Source of the DNA: Nitrincola tibetensis
Lineage (GTDB): Bacteria; Pseudomonadota; Gammaproteobacteria; Pseudomonadales; Balneatricaceae
Assembly: GCF_003284585.1 (NCBI RefSeq)
Contig: NZ_QKRX01000019.1
Span: 1 to 54,835, forward strand
Direction of reading: 5' to 3'
DNA length: 54,835 nt
In this document: positions 38,576 through 47,059 of the stretch, piece after piece
Numbering within the stretch: the stretch's first letter is position 1
How the letters are laid out: the number at the start of each line of letters is the position of its first letter
Notes under the pieces: model-generated
The model's database searches: none
What the model was told of the DNA's origin: nothing
Seen by the model: only the letters and a program-made list of their open reading frames with translations
Translations under genes and position numbers: made by a program

Positions 38576-38980
38576 ATGACGGAGCAGGATATTCGCTGGC
38601 AACAGCGCTACAGGCAATTCAATCGAGCGTATTTGTTATTGGTGCAAGCGATTGCAATTGAGTCGCCAAATATCGTTGAGCGTGCAGGTTTGATTCAGTT
38701 TTTTGAGATGGCATTTGAGTTGTCTTGGAAATTGTTGAAAGATTATCAACAGGCAGAGGGTTTTGAAGTGAATAGCCCACGGGCTGCAATTAAACTGGCT
38801 TTTCAAAATGGGATTGTTGATGACGGGCATGTTTGGATACAGGCGCTTGAGGATCGTAATCTAACAACTCATACGTATAATGAAGAAACGGCTCAGCAGG
38901 TTGAAAAAAAAATTCGGGAAACGTATTTTCCATTATTAAACGTGCTTAATAATCGATTTTCCGAGCTGGAAATAGAATGA
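38576..38980 (+). CDS. HEPN-domain toxin of a HEPN/MNT module (HI0074-like)
   Basis: A 134-residue all-helical protein of the nucleotidyltransferase-substrate-binding family (HI0074 type), now viewed as HEPN RNase toxins. The RX4H motif is present as RNLTTH within the helix ALEDRNLTTHTYNEETA, followed by the tyrosine that is the target of AMPylation in related modules. GGGAG precedes the ATG. Its stop overlaps the start of the nucleotidyltransferase gene (ATGA). Confidence 0.88.
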   Translation: MTEQDIRWQQRYRQFNRAYLLLVQAIAIESPNIVERAGLIQFFEMAFELSWKLLKDYQQAEGFEVNSPRAAIKLAFQNGIVDDGHVWIQALEDRNLTTHTYNEETAQQVEKKIRETYFPLLNVLNNRFSELEIE

Positions 38981-39300
38981 ACTTGGTGTTAAGGACAGGC
39001 TTATCGGATTCTGATTATGCATTAATTGCAGAGGCTGCCAAGCAGCAGTCTGAGATTGAGTCTTTAGTTTTATTTGGTTCAAGAGCAAAGGGTAATTTTC
39101 GAAAAGGCTCTGATGTAGATATTGCTGTGAAAGGGCTGTCGGTGACCTATGATTCGGTTATACGATTGAGTGATCAGTTGAATGAAGTTCTACCTCTACC
39201 GTATTTTTTTGATGTGTTGAACTATAACACCTTATCCGACCCTGAATTGAAAGCGCATATTGATCGTGTGGGTATGGAAATTTATATTATAAATAAATGA
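38977..39300 (+). CDS. MNT-type minimal nucleotidyltransferase antitoxin (HI0073-like)
   Basis: A 107-residue protein with the nucleotidyltransferase signature GSX10DXD (GSRAKGNFRKGSDVD) and a third acidic position expected in the FDVLNY strand. In HEPN/MNT modules this enzyme silences the toxin by adding AMP to a tyrosine. It is translationally coupled to the HEPN gene by a 4-bp overlap. A 106-bp element follows 22 bp downstream. Confidence 0.9.
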   Translation: MNLVLRTGLSDSDYALIAEAAKQQSEIESLVLFGSRAKGNFRKGSDVDIAVKGLSVTYDSVIRLSDQLNEVLPLPYFFDVLNYNTLSDPELKAHIDRVGMEIYIINK

Positions 39301-39322
39301 TTTATAATATTTTTTGTGTTTG

Positions 39323-39428
39323 GAAACGCTGCCCATCCCCTTCAGAGAGTCGCCGTGAATACGTCCGTGTAGGCTTGAATGCCGCATCCATGCGGCATGC
39401 ACTCTCTGAAAGTGATGGGTAGAGCGCC
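39323..39428 (+). repeat. 106-bp imperfect inverted-repeat element, copy 4
   Basis: Full-length copy; inner part from GTGAATACGTCCGTG through the right arm is almost identical to copy 3, while the left tip (GAAACGCTGCCC) has diverged. It ends the left island, 108 bp before the flagellar gene. Confidence 0.85.
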
Positions 39429-39536
39429 TTTCAGGGTGTTGCATTGAACTAAACGTATAAAGCAAAAGCCTGAGTGTAAACAGAGTAAGCAAACTGGCTT
39501 CAAGTTTATGAGCCAGTCCAAAGTTCATACATCGCC

Positions 39537-39860
39537 TTAACCCAGCGGCTTATACGCCTTCTGCATTCGCTGTCCTTTTTTCAAATCATGGTTTTCATCA
39601 AGCAACTCAGCTTTGAGTCGTTCTATGCGTTGGCTCATGCCTTGATCAGCGTCTTTTATTTGATTCAGAATTTCAGCCAAACGTAGGCTTTCTTGTTCGG
39701 ATTGCACTGGTCGTTCGGAGATGTGATCGCGTAGTTGCAGCAAGAGCTTTTCGCGTTCGTTTTGCAGCAACTCGAGCGCTGCCCAATCCCTTGCATCTGT
39801 ATAGGACAGCGCTTGTCGGGTCAGGTCCGATAACTTTTCGGCTAGGGACATTAAGGTCAT
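39537..39860 (-). CDS. FliT-like flagellar export chaperone
   Basis: A 107-residue helical protein starting at MTLMSLAEKLSDLTRQAL, with GGAGA seven bases before the ATG at 39860; the longer open frame upstream runs into the flagellin promoter region. Size, leucine-rich helices (LLQNEREKLLLQLRDHI) and location beside flagellin, fliD and fliS suit FliT, the chaperone for the filament cap protein FliD. The sequence is not distinctive, so the name is tentative. It is divergent from the flagellin gene, unlike the usual fliD-fliS-fliT order. Confidence 0.6.
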   Translation of the reverse strand: MTLMSLAEKLSDLTRQALSYTDARDWAALELLQNEREKLLLQLRDHISERPVQSEQESLRLAEILNQIKDADQGMSQRIERLKAELLDENHDLKKGQRMQKAYKPLG

Positions 39861-39966
39861 GCACGCGTCTCCAAAGATAGAATAAACATTTTTTCTAAAG
39901 TTAAGTGTGCGCGAGTCGATAACTGAATTCAACCACGGTGCTTTGAATCAAATATGAAAAAAGTTC

Positions 39967-39993
39967 TAAAGGTTCTGACAAAGTGGGCGATAT
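39967..39993 (+). promoter_or_regulatory. Sigma-28 (FliA) promoter of the flagellin gene
   Basis: TAAAGGTT (39967-39974), an 11-bp spacer and GGCGATAT (39986-39993) match the FliA consensus TAAAGTTT-N11-GCCGATAA at 13 of 16 positions. It lies 90 bp upstream of the flagellin ATG. Confidence 0.88.
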
Positions 39994-40083
39994 ATAGATC
40001 ATAAGCTCAGTTGACATGTCAGTCAGCTGTTGATGAATAAAGACGCATACGGGCATTCCGATGCACTCTGAGGAGAGACTCTC

Positions 40084-41961
40084 ATGGCTATGGTAATTAA
40101 CTCAAATATTCAGTCACTCAATGCACAGCGTCAGTTGAACCTGTCTCAGGGTGATTTGAAAAACTCTATGGAACGTCTTACCAGTGGTAAGCGTATCAAC
40201 TCAGCAAAAGATGATGCAGCGGGCTTGGCTATTGCAAACCGCATGACGTCACAGATCAAAGGTTTGAACCAAGCGGTGCGTAATGCCAACGATGGTATCT
40301 CCATGATCCAGACCGCTGAGGGTGCACTGCAAGAAACCACCAACATTCTTCAACGTATGCGTGAGTTGTCCGTGCAGTCTGCAAACGGAACCTACGACAC
40401 AGGTAACCGTTCAACTCTGAACGCTGAGGTTACCCAGCTGAAATCAGAATTAACCCGTATTGCCGAAACCACAAGCTTCAACGGTCAAAAACTATTAGAT
40501 GGCACCTTAGGTGAAATCGGTTTGCAAGTGGGCTCTGAGTCTAACCAGACGATCAGCTTTGAAGTGGGTAAATTAGATGCTAAAGGCTTGGGTGGTCAGG
40601 CGGCTGGAGATGTTATTGGACGTACATTAGGTGGTACTACTAATGCTGCAGCTTTTACCGGCATCACTGGTGATGCTACCCAAGTCAATGGTTCCGCAGT
40701 TCAAATGACCATCAATGGTCAGAACGTTGGTAACTTGCAAGCAGCAGCTGCCGCAAATGATCTTCAAGGCGTATTAGACGAGATCAACAAAAATGTTTCT
40801 GGAGTAACAGCATCAGCCTTTACTGAGCTTACTGCAACAGGTGCAAATAACACAGGTATTATACGTGGTCCTGATGTTCTTTCAATTGAGGTTGTAGGCC
40901 CATCAACTGAATCTAACCGGATTGACATCAAAGATACCGGAAGTATGCAGGAAGTTGTTGATAAAATTAATCAACAAGGTAACGGTCTAATTAAAGCTGA
41001 GCTAGACAACGATGGAAATTTGCAGTTGTCAAATGATACAGGTGCTCAGATACGTGTCGTAGGTAATGTAGCTGCTACTGGTACAGTAATAGGCGGTACT
41101 GGTGTACCTGGTACTCCTGTTGCAGGTAGTGCAGTACAAGGTAATGGTGCAGCCGCAGTTGGCTTCGGTGCCGCAGGTGCTTTCAGTAATGCACAATTAG
41201 CCTTTACCATAACTGATCCGAATGTTCCATCTGTTGATATTGCTTTTAATACTGGAGTTCCTGGTGACATTGCTGCAGTTAATGCCGCAAATGCGATTAT
41301 TAACAATGTAGGCGTTCAAGCAAGAACTGGATCAGATATAAATGGCGCTATAGTAGGCGCGAACAGCACCTTAGTTGAAGGTGCAATCAAAATTAATGGC
41401 GTCAATGTTGGAGCAACAGGCACAAATGCCAGTGCTCAAACAAGAGCCGAAATATTAAGAGATGAGATAAATAAAGTTTCTGATCAAACAGGTGTTGTCG
41501 CTTCAGTTGAGCAGGTTGGTGCAATTGCAGATGCCTTCCACCTGAAACTTGATTCAGTCAGTGGTGATGAAATTAAACTTGAGCTGTCAACTGCTGCAGC
41601 AACCGCAACTGGCCTTATTGAAACCAACAATGCCCAGTCTGTCGGAAACTCTGTCGCTAACATCGATATCTCAACTGCAGCGGGTGCTCAAAAAGCGATC
41701 GATATTATCGATACAGCGTTGGAACAGGTGAACTCGACTCGTGGTGATCTTGGTTCGGTTAACAACCGTTTAGAATTCACCATTAACAACCTGTCGAACA
41801 TTTCCGAGAACTCTGCAGCTGCACGTTCACGGATTGAAGATGCGGACTTCGCCGCTGAAACTGCAGCACTGTCACGTGCTCAGGTATTGCAGCAGGCCGG
41901 TAGTGCGATGTTGGCTCAGGCCAATGCAGCACCACAGCAGGTACTGTCTCTTCTTCAGTAA
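40084..41961 (+). CDS. Flagellin
   Basis: Filament subunit of the polar flagellum. It has 625 residues: conserved N-terminal D0/D1 (about 1-170; [42 protein letters not shown]) and C-terminal D1/D0 (about 530-625; [44 protein letters not shown]), flanking a long variable middle rich in Ala, Gly, Thr and Asn with flagellin-IN-type motifs. It is larger than most gammaproteobacterial polar flagellins (about 280-500), owing to the middle. GAGGAGAG precedes the start. Driven by the sigma-28 promoter upstream and closed by its own terminator. Confidence 0.96.
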   Translation: MAMVINSNIQSLNAQRQLNLSQGDLKNSMERLTSGKRINSAKDDAAGLAIANRMTSQIKGLNQAVRNANDGISMIQTAEGALQETTNILQRMRELSVQSANGTYDTGNRSTLNAEVTQLKSELTRIAETTSFNGQKLLDGTLGEIGLQVGSESNQTISFEVGKLDAKGLGGQAAGDVIGRTLGGTTNAAAFTGITGDATQVNGSAVQMTINGQNVGNLQAAAAANDLQGVLDEINKNVSGVTASAFTELTATGANNTGIIRGPDVLSIEVVGPSTESNRIDIKDTGSMQEVVDKINQQGNGLIKAELDNDGNLQLSNDTGAQIRVVGNVAATGTVIGGTGVPGTPVAGSAVQGNGAAAVGFGAAGAFSNAQLAFTITDPNVPSVDIAFNTGVPGDIAAVNAANAIINNVGVQARTGSDINGAIVGANSTLVEGAIKINGVNVGATGTNASAQTRAEILRDEINKVSDQTGVVASVEQVGAIADAFHLKLDSVSGDEIKLELSTAAATATGLIETNNAQSVGNSVANIDISTAAGAQKAIDIIDTALEQVNSTRGDLGSVNNRLEFTINNLSNISENSAAARSRIEDADFAAETAALSRAQVLQQAGSAMLAQANAAPQQVLSLLQ

Positions 41962-41986
41962 TTAAGAGACCTTAGGTTATACTCTA

Positions 41987-42025
41987 AAATGCCACCTGCA
42001 CCTAACGGGTGGCATTTATCTTTTT
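41987..42025 (+). terminator. Intrinsic terminator after flagellin
   Basis: A 10-bp stem (AAATGCCACC ... GGTGGCATTT, loop of 11) is followed by ATCTTTTT. It lies between flagellin and flaG. Confidence 0.85.
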
Positions 42026-42042
42026 AAACAGCGAGGTGTATT

Positions 42043-42438
42043 ATGTCGATTGAAAGCATGAATGCCGCTGCAATCGCTCCCTCTGCGTCTCAATCGCGAG
42101 CGGATTCGGTGTCTTCGCGCGGAGAGCCTAATGAGGTTTCTTCAGCTAAGTCGTCCGAGCCGTCCAACTCCTCTCAAGTGAATGCTCCAGCATCTGAAGA
42201 ACCTAAAGTACTTTCGATTGAAAAACTTGAAGAAGCGATCGATAAACTAAATGATATGATGCGTGATGGTCAGCGCTCGTTGAGTTTTTCGGTAGATGAT
42301 AGCGCAGAAAAAGTAGTGGTACGCGTAGTGGATGTGCAAACCAGTGAAGTTATCCGGCAAATTCCCACGGAAGAGACCTTAAAGTTTGCAGAGTATTTAG
42401 AGGGAATGGTAGGTTTATTGTTTAACGATAAAGCCTAG
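42043..42438 (+). CDS. flaG: FlaG family protein
   Basis: A 131-residue protein with a low-complexity Ser/Pro/Glu-rich N-terminal half and the conserved FlaG C-terminal domain (LSFSVDDSAEKVVVRVVDVQTSEVIRQIPTEETLKFAEYL). FlaG affects filament length and is normally found between flagellin and fliD, as here. GAGGTG lies upstream of the ATG. Confidence 0.93.
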   Translation: MSIESMNAAAIAPSASQSRADSVSSRGEPNEVSSAKSSEPSNSSQVNAPASEEPKVLSIEKLEEAIDKLNDMMRDGQRSLSFSVDDSAEKVVVRVVDVQTSEVIRQIPTEETLKFAEYLEGMVGLLFNDKA

Positions 42439-42493
42439 AAGCTCTATCAATAAGAGCTAAGCGTGAGTTAAGCAAAAAGCGTCGAGGTGAAAC

Positions 42494-44542
42494 ATGAGCA
42501 CAAATCTGGTGAGTGCCCTGGGTGCAGGGTCGGGTATCGATACTAAAACACTGGTCAGCGATCTGGTCGCCATCGAGCGGCAACCCGCAGAAGAGCGCTT
42601 GGATAAAAAACAAAGTAGCCTTGAAGCTCAAATATCAGGTTATGGTGTTTTTAAAAGTGGTTTGTCTGAATTCCAGAGTTTGTTGCGTCCACTGAGCGAT
42701 GCCAAAACCTTTAGTGCACGCAGTGTGTCTTTTACCGAGAGCAACACGGTCACACCCACTAAGCTTGATGCAGATGCTGTGACTGGTAATTACCAAGTTG
42801 AAGTCTTGTCTTTGGCACGGTCTCAGTCTTTAGCAACCGGTGGTGTGTCAGATCGTCGAGCAGAAGTGGGCACAGGTACCTTAGAAATTAACTTTGGTAG
42901 CTGGAACGCTGGCACGACGGCATTTACCCGCAACACTGCGAAAGAGACACTGCAGATCACCATCGATTCGACCAATAACACTCTTGAAGGTGTGCGTGAT
43001 GCCATTAATGGAGCGAATGCTGGGGTGCAAGCCTCTATCATTCAAGACGGTGGTCAGTTTCGTTTAATGATTTCATCGCCTACGGGTGAGTCAAATGCCT
43101 TGTCGATTACGGCGACAGATACGGGGGGCGGTGGTGCAAGTTTATCGTCTATGTTTGATTTTAATGAGAGCTCAAAAACCCTAACACAGGGTCAAGCCGC
43201 AGAGAATGCTCGTTTAAAAATTAATGGCCTTGAAATACAACGCGATTCTAACGAAATCAAGAATGTGATCGCAGGTCTTGAGTTTACGATAAACAAACAA
43301 AGTCCTGGCGAGATTATCAACTTTGCTATCACGGAAGACAAGGCGACAGGTGAACAGGCAATTCGTGATTTTGTTGAAGGGTTTAACACCTTTTATAAGC
43401 TGTCATCCGATTTGACGGGTTACAGCCGCGATGAAAGCAACCAGTTAGTGAAGGGCGATTTGGCATCGGATGGCATTGCAAAAAGCCTTTTGTCACGCTT
43501 ACGTGAAATGCTGGTGTCTCCTGTGCGGGGGGTAAATTCAGATTTCTCATCGCTTGCAACTCTAGGCATCAAAACCGAGCTTGATGGAACTCTGTCGATC
43601 AACGAAAAAGAATTCAGTGCGGCCATTGCCAATAACTTTGACAAACTCGCTGCCATTTTCTCGCCGCAAATTCGCTCCGATTCTGCGCTTGTAACAGGAA
43701 CACTGGGTACGGCGGCCAGTAATGCTCAGGCAGGACGTTACGAGATTGAAGTGACTACGGCTCCTGAAAAAGGTCGTTATGCAGGCAATGAACTGGCAGG
43801 TGGGTTTACTCCTTTCTCAACGGGAACCGATGATCTGAGTTTTCGATTGCGGATTAACGGAATCGAGTCTGGATTGATTCAGTTACCGCAAAATAAATCC
43901 TATGCTTCAGCTCAGGAGTTGGCTGCCGATATGCAGTCATTGATAAATGCCGACCCTAAGTTCAGTGGTCAAATGGCGGGTGTTGATGTTGGGTATGATG
44001 CCACCGCATCAGCGTTTACCTTTACTTCACGTGAGTATGGTGCCTCCTCTAATGTTGTGTTTACCAATGTCAGTGCTGATGCGCAAGCGAATATTGGCTT
44101 GGCAGTTAGGGCAGGCCAAGCAGGTAAGGATGTTGTGGGTACTATTAACGGCGTTGCTGGCTTTGGTGCAGGGAACGTTCTATTGCCGCCACTTAACTCA
44201 CCGGGATATGGGTTGAACTTTACTGTGTCTGAGTCGGCTTCAGGCGTGCCTTATTCTGCAACCATCGATTACTCTCAGGGGCTCAGTGGAGAGCTTAATC
44301 GTTTAGTGGCAAATTTCTTGGCAAAAGATGGAGCGATTGATACCCGCGAAACCAGCTTGAATCGTGATTTAACACTTATTGGTGACGAACGAGAAAAGCT
44401 CGATACGCGCATGGATCGACGATTTATTCAATTGCAGGCACAATTTTTAGCCATGGAGCGTATAATCTCAAGTTTTCAGGCGACAGGTGAGCAACTAAAT
44501 GGTCTGATTGATCGTTTGCCTTTCACTGCTAGTCGACGTTAA
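42494..44542 (+). CDS. fliD: Flagellar filament capping protein FliD
   Basis: Cap that folds flagellin at the filament tip. It has 682 residues with the FliD N-terminal domain (about 1-110; GAGSGIDTKTLVSDLVAIERQPAEERLDKKQ), a flagellin-IN-type motif (TLEGVRDAINGANAGVQASIIQDGG), a long middle, and the C-terminal FliD domain ending in LDTRMDRRFIQLQAQFLAMERIISSFQ. It is larger than Pseudomonas FliD (about 470) and close to Vibrio FliD. It lies between flaG and fliS. Confidence 0.95.
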   Translation: MSTNLVSALGAGSGIDTKTLVSDLVAIERQPAEERLDKKQSSLEAQISGYGVFKSGLSEFQSLLRPLSDAKTFSARSVSFTESNTVTPTKLDADAVTGNYQVEVLSLARSQSLATGGVSDRRAEVGTGTLEINFGSWNAGTTAFTRNTAKETLQITIDSTNNTLEGVRDAINGANAGVQASIIQDGGQFRLMISSPTGESNALSITATDTGGGGASLSSMFDFNESSKTLTQGQAAENARLKINGLEIQRDSNEIKNVIAGLEFTINKQSPGEIINFAITEDKATGEQAIRDFVEGFNTFYKLSSDLTGYSRDESNQLVKGDLASDGIAKSLLSRLREMLVSPVRGVNSDFSSLATLGIKTELDGTLSINEKEFSAAIANNFDKLAAIFSPQIRSDSALVTGTLGTAASNAQAGRYEIEVTTAPEKGRYAGNELAGGFTPFSTGTDDLSFRLRINGIESGLIQLPQNKSYASAQELAADMQSLINADPKFSGQMAGVDVGYDATASAFTFTSREYGASSNVVFTNVSADAQANIGLAVRAGQAGKDVVGTINGVAGFGAGNVLLPPLNSPGYGLNFTVSESASGVPYSATIDYSQGLSGELNRLVANFLAKDGAIDTRETSLNRDLTLIGDEREKLDTRMDRRFIQLQAQFLAMERIISSFQATGEQLNGLIDRLPFTASRR

Positions 44543-44564
44543 TTATAAAATTCGGTAGATCATT

Positions 44565-44960
44565 ATGAACGCACCCAAAGCCTTACAACAATATAAGCAA
44601 GTAGATATTCACTCAACCGTGCAAACGGCTTCACCGCATAAGCTTATTTCAATGTTACTAACAGGAGCTCTCGAAGCTTTCGCTAAGGGAAAAGGTGCAA
44701 TTGAGCGCAATGAAATAGATGCTCGCTCTTCACATCTAAACAAAGGGAATGACATCCTGATTGCCCTGCGTGATAACCTAAACCTTGAAGAAGGCGGAGA
44801 CGTCGCTGCAAACCTAGATAAGCTTTATGTTTATATGTTGGAAACATCTTTACAAGCCAACCGTCTGAACGACGCCGACAAAGTTCAAGAAATCATGAAC
44901 CTCCTTCTTGAAATCAAACAAGGCTGGGATGAAATGCCCATCGAATACCGTAACGGCTAG
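44565..44960 (+). CDS. fliS: Flagellin export chaperone FliS
   Basis: Cytoplasmic chaperone that binds the flagellin C-terminus before export. It has 131 residues and the FliS signature (ALQQYKQVDIHSTVQTASPHKLISMLLTGALEAFAKGKGAIE). It is the last gene of the filament cluster and is followed by a terminator. Confidence 0.95.
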   Translation: MNAPKALQQYKQVDIHSTVQTASPHKLISMLLTGALEAFAKGKGAIERNEIDARSSHLNKGNDILIALRDNLNLEEGGDVAANLDKLYVYMLETSLQANRLNDADKVQEIMNLLLEIKQGWDEMPIEYRNG

Positions 44961-44982
44961 TCACGTATCCATCTCCTCCCTT

Positions 44983-45018
44983 GCCCCTAGTGTGACTCCG
45001 TTGCCTAGGGGCTTTTCT
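44983..45018 (+). terminator. Intrinsic terminator after fliS
   Basis: An 8-bp stem GCCCCTAG/CTAGGGGC with a 14-base loop is followed by TTTTCTTT. It separates fliS from the convergent Rpn gene. Confidence 0.8.
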
Positions 45019-45043
45019 TTGAATCTTCTACTACATCTGTTTG

Positions 45044-45274
45044 TCAGTGTTTAGATGCAGATCTGAGTTTGATGACTTCTTCTATTGGTAAACCAGAGAC
45101 ATCTGCGATTGTGGCGTCGTCCATATCGGTACGGGTAATCAAATTATGAGCGATTCTAACTTGGCTCGCTTGCTCGCCCTCCATGCGACCTTTTTGTATG
45201 CCGCGTATCTCTCCACGCTGTTCACTCTGGAGGCGTTCTTTCTGTACTAAATTCTCTAGATTCTCAGCTAGCAT
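45044..45274 (-). other. Possible intragenic start producing the C-terminal 76 residues of the second Rpn
   Basis: An in-frame ATG (MLAENLENLVQKE) at 45274 is preceded by GAGG eight bases upstream on the minus strand. The product would hold only the coiled repeat and terminal domain. The same arrangement is seen in the Rpn gene at 36088. Confidence 0.4.
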
Positions 45275-46015
45275 ATCTCTGTCCTCTATTAAGCTGTTTA
45301 GCTTGTCTAGGTTGATCTTTGCACCTAAGTACTTCAAGTGGCGCTTGATCCAGCGAGTGACGATCTTATCAATGCGCTCCTTATTCGGATCTGCTTTAAT
45401 AATCGCGACAATTCGATCCACCGCACGTTGCAAGTCTTGAAAGCTTTTACCTGCGTTCTCAATTGAAAACATTCCGCTTAAGGGGGTGCTTTTAAAACCC
45501 AAGTCTTCATCAGTATAGCGCCCTTCATCAACCAAGTAATAGCGTAAGTGTGGTTGATAGGCCTTTAAAAAAGCGGGAGGTTCAGGTGTGATCATGTCGA
45601 ATATATCGTGCTTTGCCGTCCAGCGTTTGGAGCCGTTATATAAAACAATGGGTAAAATGGGTGGTAAACCTTTCTTTAGAGTAGTCTTTTTGTTTTTTAA
45701 CAGGTGATCATAGAAGCAGGCCACATAATGCAGCAGGCGTATGGGCATTTTGGCATCGGGTTGGGATTGAAACTCCAGTAAAATATAGATGAATATGGGG
45801 TGTTTAATGCCATCCCATGTGACTTCGACAGACCAAACGACATCTTCAAGTTTTTCTTCAAACAGGGGCGTGATGTAGTTACCACTGTGGATGGACAGGG
45901 TTGAGAAATCCATGATCTCAGCGATTTCGACGGGAATAAAGCCTTCAATAAGCTGTTGAACGAATTCAGGGTAGCTAAAGACTTCCTTGTACGCGGTATC
46001 GTAGTGCTTTGCCAT
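45044..46015 (-). CDS. Rpn-family nuclease / putative transposase, second subfamily
   Basis: A 323-residue Rpn/YhgA-like protein. The start MAKHYDTAYKEVFSYPEFVQQLIEGF, the central WSVEVTWDGIKHPIFIYILLEFQSQPDAKMPIRLLHY (with the E-x-Q active-site pair) and LPIVLYNGSKRWTAKHD are typical of the family. The C-terminus has short GEIRGIQKGRMEGEQ repeats and a terminal helical motif (DATIADVSGLPIEEVIKL) comparable to that of the Rpn gene at 36088. Identity between the two is low outside these motifs, so they were acquired separately. Confidence 0.87.
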   Translation of the reverse strand: MAKHYDTAYKEVFSYPEFVQQLIEGFIPVEIAEIMDFSTLSIHSGNYITPLFEEKLEDVVWSVEVTWDGIKHPIFIYILLEFQSQPDAKMPIRLLHYVACFYDHLLKNKKTTLKKGLPPILPIVLYNGSKRWTAKHDIFDMITPEPPAFLKAYQPHLRYYLVDEGRYTDEDLGFKSTPLSGMFSIENAGKSFQDLQRAVDRIVAIIKADPNKERIDKIVTRWIKRHLKYLGAKINLDKLNSLIEDRDMLAENLENLVQKERLQSEQRGEIRGIQKGRMEGEQASQVRIAHNLITRTDMDDATIADVSGLPIEEVIKLRSASKH

Positions 46016-46153
46016 AATAGACTCCTTTCTATTGGCGTGTTCTACCTTGTATTACAGTCGAAAGTGTATGTTTTCACTCATCAATACTCAAGCACTAGCA
46101 CTGATTCCTTTCGTCTGTCGTCACATATCAGGATTATTGGACAGAGAACGCAG
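46016..46153. other. Gene-free stretch upstream of the second Rpn gene
   Basis: Contains the likely promoter of the Rpn gene on the minus strand. I see no coding sequence with a ribosome binding site. Confidence 0.5.
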
Positions 46154-46333
46154 GCCCGACACTTCTCTCGGTTGGCACCCTTTTCTAGAGGGGTGGTGGT
46201 ACCGCTGCCGAGGGACCATCTGCCGCCAGGACGGCGGCAGTTGAGCGGTCATGGATGACGCAAAGCGTGTCCCACGGCAGCGGTACCACCACCCCGGACT
46301 GGCACTGAGTTTGGTCAGTTAGTGCGATTGCCC
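46154..46333 (+). repeat. 180-bp structured repeat, left copy
   Basis: The core is a long hairpin: GGGGTGGTGGTACCGCTGCC at 46190 pairs with GGCAGCGGTACCACCACCCC at 46276, with one or two mismatches beyond. Between the arms lies an inner stem-loop CTGCCGCC-AGGAC-GGCGGCAG. A second copy of the same length and orientation occurs at 47633-47812 with ten differences. The two bracket the HTH/PIN genes. Confidence 0.9.
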
Positions 46334-46419
46334 AAGTCTGTACTGAGTCAGAACTTTACTTCAAGTACGGTATCAGTTAAGAAGCCCTCAAATTTATCCT
46401 AAATAGGAGGAGCCACATT

Positions 46420-46494
46420 ATGTATGTAGTAGCTTTTGATTTGAAGGTGTCTGATCTTGATCAGCACCGTTTCCTAAGTGCTTTCTTTGAATGA
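46420..46494 (+). pseudogene. 24-codon remnant resembling the start of VapD
   Basis: AGGAGGAG, an excellent ribosome binding site, lies nine bases before an ATG encoding MYVVAFDLKVSDLDQHRFLS and then a stop after 24 residues. The opening MYxxAFDLK is like that of VapD-type RNases, which are normally about 90-100 residues. It may be a broken vapD gene or a very small peptide gene. Confidence 0.4.
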
Positions 46495-46529
46495 GTGTGA
46501 TAGCGGCTTACCATGCTAGCATAAGTTTT

Positions 46530-46576
46530 TTTCGAAAGTTTCGAATATTGACTTTTTTCGAATATTTCGGATAATT
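46530..46576 (+). promoter_or_regulatory. Promoter and repeated operator of the HTH/PIN module
   Basis: TTGACT (46548-46553) and GATAAT (46570-46575) form a sigma-70 promoter with a 16-bp spacer. Four heptamers TTTCGAA, TTTCGAA, TTTCGAA and TTTCGGA start at 46530, 46539, 46556 and 46565, i.e. two pairs each with 9-bp period. They surround and fill the promoter, as expected for autorepression. Confidence 0.65.
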
Positions 46577-46606
46577 ACCATGTAAACATAACCGGAGAGA
46601 GTGCTA

Positions 46607-47059
46607 ATGAGCATTGTAACGACATTGCCTAGTCCAGAAGAGATTGCTTTAGCGAAGCTTGGCAGCCAAGAATTATCAGCAGTGATTCAAAGTGGTGGAG
46701 AAGCCCAGTTAATCAATGTTATCGATGGAATGGGAAAAAATCATGAAATTACCATCCCTTCCAGTGCATTAAGATTGATGATAGAAGTGTTAACTCAACT
46801 AGGTGAAGGTAACTCAGTTAATATAACGCCAATTCATGCTGAACTGACTACACAGGAAGGTGCTGATATTTTAAACATGTCTCGTCCCACATTCATTAAA
46901 TTACTGGATTCTGGAGAAATACCTTTCAGTCGAAAGGGCAATCGTAGAAAAGTTTCTTTTTCAGCAATCATGCAGTACAAAAGAAATCTTGAAAATCTAA
47001 GGCTAGAAACGCTTAATGAATTATCAGCATTGGATCAAGAGTTGGGTATGGGATACTGA
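46607..47059 (+). CDS. Excisionase-type HTH antitoxin
   Basis: A 150-residue protein, start at the ATG 46607 (MSIVTTLPSPEEIALAKLG), with GGAGAG seven bases upstream; a GTG at 46601 is too close to the binding site. The C-terminal half holds a MerR/excisionase-type helix-turn-helix (ELTTQEGADILNMSRPTFIKLLDSGEIPFSRKGNRRKVSFSAIMQYKR). It overlaps the PIN gene by one base. Proteins of this kind act as antitoxins and repressors for PIN toxins; the TTTCGAA operator upstream is the likely target. Confidence 0.85.
   Translation: MSIVTTLPSPEEIALAKLGSQELSAVIQSGGEAQLINVIDGMGKNHEITIPSSALRLMIEVLTQLGEGNSVNITPIHAELTTQEGADILNMSRPTFIKLLDSGEIPFSRKGNRRKVSFSAIMQYKRNLENLRLETLNELSALDQELGMGY

Noticed and set aside
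35874-39428. Integron attC sites
   Set aside because: The element ends do not carry the GTTRRRY and RYYYAAC core sites, and no integron integrase is in the window.
46250-46290. GACGCAAAG within the 180-bp repeat, recalling the cyclic-di-GMP riboswitch GEMM signature
   Set aside because: The other conserved parts (GGCAAACC and the second GNRA-type hairpin) are missing and the stretch forms part of the repeat hairpin; no downstream gene in the right context.
46300-46320. Sigma-54 promoter (TGGCAC-N5-TTG) in the 180-bp repeat
   Set aside because: The -12 element lacks GC (TTGG in one copy, TTGA in the other) and no flagellar gene follows directly.
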